Assembly: GCA_001414345.1 (NCBI GenBank)
Contig: LLCB01000098.1
Span: forward strand, 62,001-126,000
DNA length: 64,000 bases
Direction of reading: 5' to 3'
Source: Hymenoscyphus infarciens
Taxonomy: Eukaryota > Ascomycota > Leotiomycetes > Helotiales > Helotiaceae
Part shown: positions 11,132-21,472 of the stretch, piece by piece
How positions within the stretch are numbered: the first letter of the stretch is position 1
Layout: the number at the start of each line of letters is the position of its first letter
Notes under the pieces: model-generated
Database searches by the model: none
What the model saw: the letters and a program-made list of their open reading frames with translations, nothing else
Told to the model about the DNA's origin: nothing
Program-made: the position numbers and the translations under genes

Positions 11132-12245
11132 TCATACTTCCGAATCATAAAAAACCAAAGCTCTAACCTCGATGCTTGCTCTCGACTCTGCCGTCCCTTC
11201 AGGCAAACTAGTATCATTGAAAGCACAATGAGGTACACGTCGAGCAACACCAGGTTTCTCACTAGAATCCACCTGCATGAAAAATAAAACATCGTCGGGC
11301 TTTTGGTTTTGCTTGTAATACCATTTGTGTGAATGATTGGTCGAAGGTCGGACTTCAATTGCTTCAGTGTTGTGTGTTGGGAATACGACCGGTACGAAAA
11401 CCAAATCAGAGTCTGGGACCGATCTTGCGTCTGATACGGCGAAAGGGTCCTTTGTGACTGGGAAGAGTGGTCGCCAAGTCTGTGTAAAACATTAGTCGAA
11501 CTGGATTATGATCTCAGGAAAGAAAAATCACATACATTTACAATTTGGTAGCGTGGTTTCTTGAGTAGTTCCTCAGCACGTTCTCCCAGGAATCTCTCTG
11601 CAACACCTTTGGCGGCTGCGAAACTTTGATCGACGTGTACTCCATAAAGAGGTCGACCACTGCGTCACATTAGGCGAAGTTTCTCTCGTTTAAGCAAAAT
11701 CGAAGAGGAAGGAAACAGGTCGGAATGCCCCTTTGATCATTGAGAATCGAAAGCTGAAAACCGGGGGAAAGAGAAAATCCACTTACACGGGGGTCACGGG
11801 GTCACCCTCCTCTCGACTCCGACGAATGATGTGGGTGAGAATGTGAACACTGGATGGCGGAGGCCTGATTGGAAGGAAGGGTGGTTAGTAGGTAAAAAAA
11901 AATCGAAAGGGTGAAATGATTGAACACTTACATGTCTTTCGTTTTTTGGAGTACTCCTCGTATCAGTTCTTCCATTTCCGGGTAGTGAAGCTTTCGGATC
12001 TCATCGTCATCATCGAAGTTCGCGAGGCATGTTTTGTGGTGTACATATTGAAATCCTTGTTTATCCAGTGTGTATTTATCCTCCTGACCAGTGACATCTG
12101 CTATTACAACTTTTGTGGGAATTTTGGGTTGTGGTTTGGGTAGAGTTGGACCTCCGATTACCATAGGAACCATTTCTTGCCCTGTGTCGTGGAAATAATT
12201 GATTTCGGTTGTAACATCTCTGGGTTGTATAACGGTGGTAGCCAT
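11132..12245 (-). CDS. CmcJ/AsaB (GA4-desaturase)-like oxidoreductase
   Basis: Four exons join in frame: 12245-11932, 11864-11787, 11659-11536 and 11479-11132, giving 287 residues. Donors are GTAAGT, GTAAGT and GTATGT. The protein has the family features: an N-terminal YFHD segment, PPPSSVHILTHIIRRSR, the central GRPLYGVHVDQSF, then VNTWRPLFPVTKDPFAVSDARS and a C-terminal NHSHKWYY...DDVLFFMQVDS segment. Family members (CmcJ of cephamycin clusters, AsaB, GA4 desaturase) are linked to hydroxylation, desaturation or tailoring in fungal metabolite clusters; several assigned functions are unproven. It is the leftmost member of a run of four minus-strand genes ending with the DMATS gene. The ATG at 12245 is the first in frame. 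The usual length of the family is about 280-350 residues. Confidence 0.85.
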
Positions 12246-12634
12246 GATGGTCGAGGCTGAGAATTTGATTCAATCGAGTTAATTCGCGGAATCAATGGGA
12301 AAGTTATTGGAGAAGAACAAGCTCAGAAGGAATATTACTTCTGAAGAAACCCCTAGTGCGGACAGTGGAACCATGTGTCTATAGTAACGTTGCCCAGCAA
12401 GGGCTTTTTGATAAGCTTACGGGTCCGCTACCAATGCAAGGTGACCCCTCTCTTGTCAAGGGCCAACCCGCGCCCGATAACTTCCAGGAAAAGTGACTTC
12501 ACAATAAGTCATAAACATTGGTATCTTGCCTCGGAATCGTTTGGTACAGCCTCGTTTAAGCGTTTACCTTCATTCTAGAGAAGATACGGAAAGTAAAATA
12601 TACAAATTACCAATCCAGCAAGAAGGGAGCTATC
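12246..12634. other. Spacer between CmcJ-like and sulfotransferase-like genes
   Basis: This holds the presumed promoter of the CmcJ-like gene and the 3' end of the next gene. No distinct motif or gene stands out. Confidence 0.5.
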
Positions 12635-13649
12635 TCATAATCTCTTTAGCCAAAGGTCTGAAAAATACCAAGCAGCAACACTAATTATACCCGCCGCAGA
12701 ACACGCTAACATGGTGGTTGCCTTTCTTACTCCTGGGGCGACAATCATCTCTGCAGCTTCGTGGAATTCGCTCATTGAATTAATCCTTGGGTAAGGAGTA
12801 TCGGGAATATCACGCTCTAGAAAGGTGCAAATTTCCTCCCAACCAAAACCTTTCTCCAAACTCAAAACCAGTAATCTTTCTGGCGGAACGAGAGCTTTGA
12901 TACTGGTCATACTACAAAAGCGCATAAATAAGCTCTACACGTTTTGACCGAAATGGGGAGTTATGACTTACTATTCCACATAACTCTTTTCCAAAGCCAC
13001 TCTATAAGCAGGATCTTTGGGATTAATGAGACCCTTTGACCATCTGAGAGTCATGAGTCTGAAAAGTGCTGAAAGTTCCCAGATAAAGCTATCAAATAAT
13101 TTAGCGGTTGAGAGCGGGAAGCAGCTCAACTTGTAGTTGTAAGCTCCCAGTGATCCGGCAATAGATTTACTGAAAGATTCCGGGCTTCGTTCCGTCAAGA
13201 TGAACTTGATGGTTGGGTCTTCGAGATATGTCTTTACACCACTCTCACCAAGATAACAAGGACTCTCGATAAGACACTGAAGTTGCACGTTGTTAAAACG
13301 CAACTTTTGGGTGAGAGAGTTTCAGAGGGACGTACATCATATTCTCCCCACATTCTGTCGAACTCAACCCGACCGAAGGGCGTCTTGGTTTGACTTGCAA
13401 TAATTGCTTCTTGAAGAGCCTTCATTTGTAGAATTCCATAGGGTATCAACTCTGAAATATGAAACGGGCGATAACCAATTATTTTCAAGGATTGGTAGAG
13501 ACCCAAAGTTCCGGTCCTGAGATTTGACTATTAGCTGTCCTTCTTTTTCTGCACTCGAAGAAACAAACTCACCTGCTGGCGCCCAGTCCAACCACCCGCA
13601 TCGGGCGGATTTGAGAAGGAGGAGGAAGTTTGTCAATAGCGCGAGACAT
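12635..13649 (-). CDS. P-loop sulfotransferase-like protein with C-terminal membrane anchor
   Basis: Four exons (13649-13573, 13516-13336, 13276-12972, 12911-12635) give 279 residues. The start reads MSRAIDKLPPP. The PAPS-type P-loop, GASRTGTLGLYQSL, is created by joining exons 1 and 2, and exons 2-3 continue to IIGYRPFHISELI, FDRMWGEYD and a central KFILTERSPESFSKSIAGSL, the region that usually carries the 3'-phosphate-binding Arg and Ser. This is the fungal family often mislabelled NAD-dependent epimerase and now grouped with sulfotransferase_4 (PF17784). The C-terminus has one hydrophobic segment (MLACSAAGIISVAAWYF), suggesting attachment to a membrane. The substrate is unknown. Its position between a CmcJ-like gene and a glycosyltransferase suggests a role in the same cluster, but many such proteins occur outside clusters. 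Confidence 0.8.
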
Positions 13650-14133
13650 GATGCGTACAGAAGGGAAAGCATCGAGGTAAAAAACAATGTTCTTCGTTTT
13701 TAGAAGTCGGACGTTTTTCACGTCTCAATTTTCCGACTCGTCGACAAGTGAGTGTCAGAACCCCTGTGATAGTTAGCGAGCCTCAAATTTTCGATAACGA
13801 AAACAACTTATTAGCATTACGTTTCACCTTTGCCAATCCTGCAAGAGAACATGGGTTCAAAGTCCGCAGAAGCTCAAAAGAGTTCCACTTCCGTTTTCCG
13901 CCTTTTTGAGTTTGCAAATAATAATACTGCTTATCTATTATCTGGAAAGTTTCGTTTGATAGATCTGAGAGAGATAAGATGGTTTCGTCAATTTAATTGG
14001 TTCTAAACAAATAAGGTTCGTCCTAGTTGTTTTCGCTTCATCTGAACGCTGCGGGTTTCCCCTCACTTTTTAAGTTGCTTGTTGCATTCAGGGGTAAATT
14101 CCGGCGACCCATTTTGAAAATCAAGGTTGAACC
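13650..14133. other. Spacer, no gene seen
   Basis: This is the presumed promoter of the sulfotransferase-like gene and the 3' region of the glycosyltransferase gene. No repeat or conserved frame is visible. Confidence 0.5.
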
Positions 14134-15483
14134 TCACCCCCTCTGCAATATAGGTTGCTCCCTGATACTTTTCTCAACTGCTTGTTCCAAGAGCATGCAA
14201 GCCTTTTCGGCTCCCCCGAGTCCTTTCAATTGTTGAGCCGCGCGCATCGCATTCTCCTTGTAACTTGGCTTTTCTAAAACAAGCTTCACCGCATCCCGAA
14301 TCTGGTCCAAAGATGGGGTATCGGTATGAAGATCGACTCCCGCGCCCACAAACGTCACTCGCGCGGCTGTGTCTAACTTGTCCTCCGTCGTTCCAGCGTT
14401 GATAATGGGAATCCCATGTTGTAGGGCCTGCGTAATGCTACCATAACCACCATTTGTAATAAGGAGCCGACAACGAGGTAAGACCAAGTCATATGGAACC
14501 CACTCCGTGATGTGAACATTGTCTAAGAGCTTTACCTTTACTTTGTTTCGGATTTCATCGATCATGTTAGATGCAATAATGAGAATAAGGCTTGTATCCT
14601 CCGCCAACGCTTCTATGACGGGGATTAGGAGCAGTGTGGGATCAACAGCGAAAGTGCCCTGGGTCGCAAAAATGATATGAGTGTCTGAGGCTGAAGTTGG
14701 TAAGTTGTCCCAAAATGGCGACTTAGAGGCCGCTGCATTTTGACTTGTTGGGGTAACCAGGGGCCCAATGTAGTGCAGTTGAGGTGGAAGTAATACCGGG
14801 CGAATTCGGCCCTCGGCCTTATCTTCGAACTCTAACATGGGGCAGCTCGCTTGAAGGTGGAGAAAGGGACTGTATTGGAGTGTAGAAATAACGTCAGGCG
14901 ATAGCTCGAGTGCGTCTAGTCCCAGCTGGGTTCTCTGGGAGTTGATACATGGGAGAATTAATTCAGGTTTTGTTAAAAGCGTGCCGAGTGGAGAAAGTGG
15001 TGCATGTATATCCGTATCTTTAGAGTTTGGATCCCGAGGAAGGTACAGAGGGACAACACCAAGTGTAGCCCATAGCGGAGTCTCTTTGAGATCAAATAAC
15101 GCAGCAGCTCCAAGTGGTAAAGCATCCATAAGCAAGCAATCGATTGGACCGGTGAAGAGCTGTTGTTTGAGGACGTGGCGAAAATCGTTGACCTGGGCAA
15201 TCACACGACCACCCAAAAGTGTATCAACGATCTCCACCATGTTTGTGGGTTTAGCATTTGTGAGTTTGGTGTCGACGTTGGCGATCGCCTGCGTGGCTAC
15301 GAATTTCGCTCCAGAAGCTAGAACCCTGTCTTCTTGAGCGGCACTGCTGAGCCAAACAACCTCGTGGCCGTGTTCAACCAGTGCTCTGGCGACTACTTGC
15401 ATAGGGAGAACATGGCCAGTTGCATAAAACGAATGGAGGAGGATACGGAAATTTTTGCGAGGTGGTAGTGTTTGGGAATCCAT
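14134..15483 (-). CDS. Family 1 glycosyltransferase (UDP-glycosyltransferase)
   Basis: A single uninterrupted frame of 449 residues runs from ATG 15483. The N-terminal acceptor domain opens with FRILLHSFYATGHVLPMQVV, where the His in GHVLP matches the usual catalytic position, followed by ALVEHGHEVVWLSS. The C-terminal donor domain has IIFATQGTFAVDPTLL, VHITEWVPYDLVLPRC and the donor-binding LLITNGGYGSITQALQHG plus GTTEDKLDTAARV. This is the GT1 layout seen in fungal and bacterial macrolide-type glycosyltransferases (typically 430-470 residues). It would transfer a sugar from a UDP donor to a small hydrophobic acceptor; both sugar and acceptor are unknown. There is no signal peptide, so it is probably cytosolic. 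It lies directly downstream of the DMATS gene on the same strand, which suggests glycosylation of a prenylated aromatic product. Confidence 0.9.
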   Translation of the reverse strand: MDSQTLPPRKNFRILLHSFYATGHVLPMQVVARALVEHGHEVVWLSSAAQEDRVLASGAKFVATQAIANVDTKLTNAKPTNMVEIVDTLLGGRVIAQVNDFRHVLKQQLFTGPIDCLLMDALPLGAAALFDLKETPLWATLGVVPLYLPRDPNSKDTDIHAPLSPLGTLLTKPELILPCINSQRTQLGLDALELSPDVISTLQYSPFLHLQASCPMLEFEDKAEGRIRPVLLPPQLHYIGPLVTPTSQNAAASKSPFWDNLPTSASDTHIIFATQGTFAVDPTLLLIPVIEALAEDTSLILIIASNMIDEIRNKVKVKLLDNVHITEWVPYDLVLPRCRLLITNGGYGSITQALQHGIPIINAGTTEDKLDTAARVTFVGAGVDLHTDTPSLDQIRDAVKLVLEKPSYKENAMRAAQQLKGLGGAEKACMLLEQAVEKSIREQPILQRG

Positions 15484-15929
15484 AATTTATAATGAGAGGC
15501 TAGAAAGCAAGAGGAAGAGATTTGTTTGGACTTGGATAAAATTGTCAAGGAATGAAGTGCTTTCTCAACCTGAAAACAGTTCATATTATACTGGATAACT
15601 AAATGTGGATTTCTGTCCAACAAGATCTAAGCTTGACTAAGATACGCCAGATCGAATCAACCAATCATGGTATCCCCCACCTTTCCAATTTTAAGCTTTC
15701 CAGGGATACATTAAAGTTCCCACATCACTAGCCCCGTAAACCCCTGGATTAACCGAGAATGAGACGAGACAGTTACATGCTTAAGCGAGTTCAAGTTATG
15801 AAACGCCACGGAGTGAAAGGACATTTGAAGGTGGAATCTATACTCTATCTTGAAAAACAACCACAAGAATTCCATGGCCCATCCTGCCAACTGTATCTCT
15901 ATGTGTACATAATAAGAACATGACAAAAG
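15484..15929. other. Spacer between glycosyltransferase and DMATS genes
   Basis: 446 bases with the glycosyltransferase 5' flank and the DMATS 3' flank. No extra gene is seen. Confidence 0.5.
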
Positions 15930-17593
15930 CTAACCTCGCCGCGACTGTATCAAATCCTTCTCGCAGTCGAATGCCTGAGGGCTAAGATATGTGACTAACC
16001 TTAACTGATTCTTGTGCAAAGCGCAGCCAATATAATAGTGACTTCCACATCGTTTTTCTAACGTTTCATTGCCGCTAACAAGAAATGTTAGCATGACTTT
16101 GAAACATATATATATATATATATATATTTAAGCGACTCACAAAATAACCTTCAGAGCCTCTTCGTAGCTATCCATTAGTTCCTTTGAGCGGTGTGTAGAA
16201 AAATACTTTCGAAGTCGAGCAAGTACATCTGCGTCACTTTTGCAGAAAAACTGGGGCGAGAGGTACATCTTGGGTGATACCGCTTTCCCACAACCGACAG
16301 TATAGTAGAAACCCGGACTTGCACGTCCTGGAATGTCATCAGACAACCTATCGGGTGCATCTGCTAAGAAAGTTTGCCAGAAATCCTTCAAGTCACTCAA
16401 TGCTTCCTCTTGTCCGGACATATCAATCGTACCACCAAGAGTGAGTGCATCCATAAGATACTCTACTGACGTGTGGCGAGCCCGTACGTAAATCTTGATG
16501 CGTGCATCCCTCGGCGCGAGACAATCGATGCCCAGAATCCCTGTTTCGAAGCCATACTTTTCTGTACCCTTTTGAAGATACTCGAGGAGTGGCTCAACAT
16601 TGAGGGATTTGTATTGCTCTGCTGGGAGATTGCGAATAGCTTTTATGACAAGCTCGAGGTTCGAAATACCAAGTTCTTCTGCTTTTAGTCCGGGATAGAT
16701 GTACATTTTCATCACTGGCCCGGTCTTTTCGATGTCCAAAGCAACCACGGTTCCTCCCTTGGGTGTTGTTTCTTCCACAAAGTCCTCGGCAGATCGTTTC
16801 CGCTCTTCAAAAGGTAACAGTTGTTGAGTGAAGTGGTTGTACCATTCCAGATCGAGTCCCGGGACCATATTTTGCTGCTGAAGACGAGCTATCCATTTAT
16901 CCGTCGCATATTGATTTAATGGGTCTACTTTGGTGCCTGCGTATAGCCCAATTGGTTCGAAGGAGTACCTGACAACCGCATTATTTCCTGTGCCAAATTG
17001 CCAACTAAAATCGACTGGAGTCGAGTCAGGTGTTCCAGGACTACGCCATCGTCTCACATCTCCGTTCTCATCCGGTGAAGGCCCTGTTTCCCAAAATCTC
17101 ACAGTCAGTCTACATTTTTAGACAAAGGGACGAAATGGTCTCGGAGAATTAATATCGGGGAAATTTAGCACACCCAGAGAATTCCTAACTCTTTTCGAAC
17201 ACTTTCGTGCATACAAGAGAGCTATACGGGACGACTAGGAGAAGAGGAAATAATGCTCGGAGAATCTAACTTACCCAGTTCTGGTACCACAAACAAAGCA
17301 TAGAATATGAGTTCTCGGTATTGTTCTGCTGCTGTGTAGCCGGCGTGTTGAATTAACTTGGCAAACATTCGTCCAGTCGTATTCCACCAGAATTGGGCAT
17401 CACTATTTCTGAATTGCATGGTTGAATTGACACAGTCCCATGGGTCGTTGGAGGAGGCAACGGCATCGAGGTCGCGGGTTTTGGGTCTTTTGTTTTTGTG
17501 CGCTTGAATTTCAACCCGCTCGAGCTCGCAGGTTTTGGGTCGCTTGTTCTTGTGTGACTGAGTTTCGGTCGAACAGGTTGCTGTTAACTGCAT
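15930..17593 (-). CDS. DMATS-type aromatic prenyltransferase
   Basis: Three exons (17593-17275, 17083-16141, 16074-15930) give 468 residues, within the family range. The first ATG is at 17593 (MQLTATCSTET). Family signatures in order: FWWNTTGRMFAKL and YRELIFYALFVVPELG in exon 1; SWQFGTGNNAVVRYSFEPIG; TVVALDIEKTGPVMKMYIYPG; ARIKIYVRARHTSVEYLMDA; and SPKMYLSPQFF. The Arg, Lys and Tyr residues of RYSFEP, KMYI and RIKIY match known diphosphate-binding positions. A GTGAGT donor at 16140 leads to a third exon that restores the end (HYYIGCALHKNQLRLVTYLSP); reading through the intron would stop early at KVIL. The usual catalytic Glu before the SWQF strand appears as Asp (PVDFSW). The N-terminus carries a 17-residue tandem duplication built around HKNKRPKT. 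The enzyme would prenylate an indole, tyrosine or other aromatic acceptor from dimethylallyl diphosphate; the acceptor is not predictable. Confidence 0.92.
17447..17562 (-). repeat. Tandem duplication inside DMATS exon 1
   Basis: Two consecutive 51-base units encode QSHKNKRPKTCELERVE and QAHKNKRPKTRDLDAVA. The units match in most positions, so a 17-residue step was duplicated near the N-terminus, in front of the conserved domain. The basic KNKRPK motif is therefore present twice. End positions are approximate. Confidence 0.75.
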
Positions 17594-18649
17594 GTTTGGA
17601 ACCGGTATGAGGAACAATATATATGTTTAGGTTTAGACGTCTTAAAAGAGCATATTGTCTTGGGGGAAAGAAAGTCACTTATATAAGGCCAGCTTTTCGA
17701 AACAGAAAATGTGGCAAGTACAAAGGGTTGGCTGAGCGGCTATCAATGGAGTGTAAGAACATGGAAGGTAACTGCCCCTCACCGCGTTTGACCCCGCGCT
17801 CCAGTAAACTGTAAACACGGAGGTAAGCATGAATTGGAATAGCTTCCAGATTTTTCCCTTCCCAATGGTGTGTGCGCAAAACACCCACTTTTCAGTAAAT
17901 ATCCCCTACCTCTCGCTTAGATTCCTACCTTTTAATAAGCGCTAGACACATAGCCGTAAATTATACGTAGACCAATTTGCTCACCCGTAAAATACTTGAG
18001 ATATTTTCCCAAACATGGTAAAAACGCAGATGTGCGAAATTGAGAGCACAGTAGGCTTTTTGAACCTTAACATACGTCTAACAAGCAACCAAACCGGCAC
18101 GGAAAATATAACATGATTGTAGTACGCTCTTATTGACTAACCACTACAGTGAACAAATCGGATTGCAATAAGGCCGAGTTCATCCCACTTTTCTTGTTCA
18201 CGTTTGGGTTACATGGGCATGGGGGATTTGAAAACCCCCGAAATCAACTTTGGAAGGCGTCCATCTTTGGAAGATGGTTTGGAGAGAGCGGGGCAGAGAA
18301 CGCTGCGCGTCACTGTCTACGCTACTCAAAAGCTAATGTGGGTCACTTTTGGGTGTGACGGACCCGGCCACCGGGAGAAACCTACTATCTCCGCGATAAC
18401 TTCCATTTTTGAATTACGAGGCCAGTCCCGCTCGATAAGAAATGCAGTCCACTTTAGTGGTTTGTCAAGATTTCTTTTCGGTAAAGTATGCGATTCGACC
18501 TGACATTCAGCGTCACGCCTATTATTCAACAATCTCCCCAGTCATTCTTTCTATCTCCGCCCTTCACTTGCTTCAACTCTCTCGTTTCTCACGTTGTCCA
18601 CTTGTTGCGCCTGAATCAAAAAATCCTACAGCATCAACTTTCCCATCCA
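17594..18649. promoter_or_regulatory. Divergent promoter region between DMATS and P450 genes
   Basis: The DMATS gene runs left and the P450 gene runs right from this 1.06-kb region, so both are probably controlled from here. A TATA-like run (ATATATATTG on the minus strand, about 17616-17625) lies a few tens of bases upstream of the DMATS ATG. Short frames within the region (for example 18149-18503) have no domain. No well-known regulator site was recognised. Confidence 0.45.
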
Positions 18650-20370
18650 ATGTTCATCCGCCTTCTACTGCTCGCTCTTTCCTCGGTATAATCCTTATCC
18701 TCTTTCTTGCCCCTTGACTTTTACCCAATGCTAAAGTATTGTTGATAGACCGCAATATGGGCCATAGGAAAATGCATTTATAATTTATACTTGCACCCTC
18801 TCAAGAATTATCCTGGTCCATTTCTTGCTCGAGCCACAAGAGTCTACGATTTATATTACGACTTGAGAGGAGTAAGTCACTGGCATAAAAAGGAGCTCCA
18901 TCAAAAGTATGGCCATGTGATACGAATTGCCCCAGACGAATTATCATACACAAAAAGGGAGGCATGGCCAACTATTTACGGTGTTTCCTCCCTCAAATTT
19001 CCTTTACTCAAGCAATTCCTGGATTCAAATCTAATCGAACTGTAAAAGGTTTTGCGAACAAGGACGGGACAGGAAACTTTGAGAAAGACCCAAAGTTTTG
19101 GAGCAAAAATGTGAACGGGGTAGCCAGTCTTATAGATGCCGATGATGTTGGGCATAAGAGAATGCGTCGGCTTCAAAATCCGGCCTTCTCTGACAGAGCT
19201 TTGAAAGCCCAAGAATCGGTCATCAGGGGATATGCTGACCTCTTGATAAAACAACTCCACGGCCAAGCCTCCAGCCCCGAAACTTCAACGGTGGATATCG
19301 TAGCCTGGTACACCCTTTTCACCTTTGATGTTGTCGGGGATCTTGCCTTTGGGGAATCCTTCCACTGTCTCAGGAATGGAGAGTGGCATTGGTGGATCTC
19401 AGCTATTTTCGACCTTTTCAAAGCCGGTACTTTTCTTAGAGCAGCTGGGAGGTTTCCTCAACCATTTTTTACCATCTTCTTGCTATGCGTAATTCCTCCA
19501 AAGCTTCTCAAAACACGCAAGGAACAATTCAAATTTAGCGCTGAGCGTGTCAACAAAAGACTTGAGTCCGAAAACGACCGACCAGATTTTAGTGAGTTTT
19601 CTTCCCAAACACAAACCAACCGAGGCAAACTAACTAACAAAAATACAGTGTCCTATATCTTAAAAGCAGATGACGAGAAATCTATGAGCCCGGATGAGAT
19701 GAACAACGCTTCACAGCTCTTTATTGCAGCCGGGAGCGAAACTACAGCAACAGCCCTTTCAGGTACTACATTCCTTCTCCTCGAGAATCCACACACGTTC
19801 GAGGCTTTGAAAGCCGAAATCCGAGAAAATTTCCAAGATGAGAGTGAAATCAACATCCAGAACACTGCAAAACTCCCATATCTCAATGCTGTTCTCGAGG
19901 AATCGCTTAGAATGTGCCCTCCTGGACCAGGAGCATTCCCGCGACAAGTTCCGGAAGGCGGGAGAATGGTGTGCGGAAAATTCGTTGCAGGGGGAATGGC
20001 TGTTGGCGTCCATCAGTTATCTATCAACCGTTCTCCTTTGAATTTCACGGATCCGGATTCATTTGTACCTGAGAGATGGATGGATGAGGAAAAATACCGG
20101 AACGATGCCAGAACAGCAGTTAACCCGTTCTCATTTGGACCGAGAAATTGTATCGGCAAAAAGTATGTATTTTTTGTGAATCACCGCAGAAAACTTACTA
20201 AAGACTCTTTTAGCTTGGCGATTGCCGAAGTCAAAATAGCTCTAAGTCGAGTAATTTGGAATTTTGACATTGAATTAGCGCCAGAGAGTTTTGGTTGGTT
20301 GGGAAAGCAGAAAATGCTTACAACCTGGAAAAAGGAGGCAATGAAGGTAAAACTGACATCACGGTTCTAA
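18650..20370 (+). CDS. Cytochrome P450 monooxygenase, membrane-anchored
   Basis: Five exons join in frame: 18650-18685, 18749-18980, 19049-19591, 19649-20162 and 20214-20370, giving 493 residues. The tiny first exon encodes MFIRLLLLALSS and joins TAIWAIGKCIYNLYLHPLKN to make the N-terminal ER anchor, followed by the proline hinge YPGPFLA. Further marks are WHKKELHQKYGHVIRIAPDEL, the helix C region GHKRMRRLQNPAFSDRAL, the I-helix AAGSETTATAL, the ExxR motif EESLR, PERW, and the haem loop FGPRNCIGKN, whose last residue is completed across the final intron. Joining exons 3 and 4 gives DFMSYIL, a common P450 junction. It would use molecular oxygen and a P450 reductase at the ER to oxidise the cluster product. 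It is transcribed away from the DMATS gene across a shared promoter. Confidence 0.92.
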
Positions 20371-20504
20371 AATACAAAGGAGAAGATGACAAAAACGTAC
20401 TTAAGACGTCTAAAGTTATTTTACAACAATATTCTATTCTTTCTAGCCGTCCTGAGCGGGAGGATTCCACTCATTGCTACGCCCAAATATCTTGCATAAT
20501 GCGC

Positions 20505-21445
20505 CTATTTCAAAACGCACTTTGTAAGAGTCCCGGTCTTTCGTACACCCACTCCCTCCCTTTGTAAGAATTTTGGCAAACCAATAGAACCCTTGGTAGT
20601 GTAATAAAACAGTGATCCAAGCTGAACAGCAGTAAGTGCTGTTGGTAGTTGCACTTCTCGTTTGTTCGCCACATCGGAGTTTGAAATTTGTGGTACAACA
20701 TGAGCAGCGCTCACCATTGGTATTGGATCTCGAAGTATGACGAGCATGTCAGGAGCCATCCATAGCAAATTGAGGGTCCCAGTTCCCAGTCTGACAATCG
20801 TCTAAGTCCCCAAAAGGATGATGCGGTTGAGTTTCAGAGCCAAGGTGATTTTGAAGCCCGCACTGTCCAGCTGTCTCTAGATATTCAAGAAAATTTTTGG
20901 AGGTTCCCAAATCATGAGGTACAAAGAAAGTCGTCGCTAAGCAATTTAGAATCAATATCGTCGACGAAAATACGACAAAATAACTTACAAAATCCAGACA
21001 AACGGTACAAAGAGCACAAACCGAAAGTTCAAACATGAAATTCCCTTCGATCTTCTTATGCACCCAACAGTGAGCCAGATGGAAGCAAGAATAACCAGTA
21101 AGAATTTCAAGTGCAGCGGCTGTTTCCAAGTGATACTCCAAAATCCCCTCCTGTGCTGTCAAGCCCTCACCAAACTCTGTGTGCGCAAGTCTATAAACAG
21201 CAAGGCCGGAGTTCACGATACTCCGTGCGATGCTGACTGTATAGATATTCCAATAGAGAAAGTTGGTTTCAAATGGAGGAGTGGAGGCCTAAAAACGGCG
21301 TAGACGAGTTGATAAAAATGTAGCAGAAAACAAGACGAGTGGAAGATGAGGTGTAACTCCTGGGAGCTTCAGAATTTCCTGACCGAAAACTCGTTTGAAA
21401 TCGAGGGCATTGGAAAAGTCTGACCTTGTGGGCGAATCCTTTGGA
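20505..21445 (-). CDS. Unrecognised multi-exon gene or gene remnant next to P450
   Basis: Three minus-strand segments look coding but fall in different frames. The first, about 21445-21335, reads SDFSNALDFKRVFGQEILKL. The second, 21288-20989, is a 100-residue exon bounded by a TTTTTAG acceptor and a GTAAGT donor; it begins ASTPPFETNFLYWNIYTVSI and includes IVNSGLAVYRLAHTEFGEGL. The third, about 20768-20505, includes MAPDMLVILRDPIPMVSAAH. A faint resemblance to the C-terminal part of RTA1-like membrane proteins (R..E, G, conserved E and late H) is the only family hint and is weak. No ATG start could be fixed. The gene is convergent with the P450 gene and may belong to the cluster or be decayed. 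Confidence 0.35.
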
Positions 21446-21472
21446 TAGTTTTCCGGTCAAAAATTTTGCCAC

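Noticed and set aside
18149..18503. Overlapping plus-strand frames in the DMATS-P450 spacer
   Set aside because: No domain; they sit in the expected divergent promoter.
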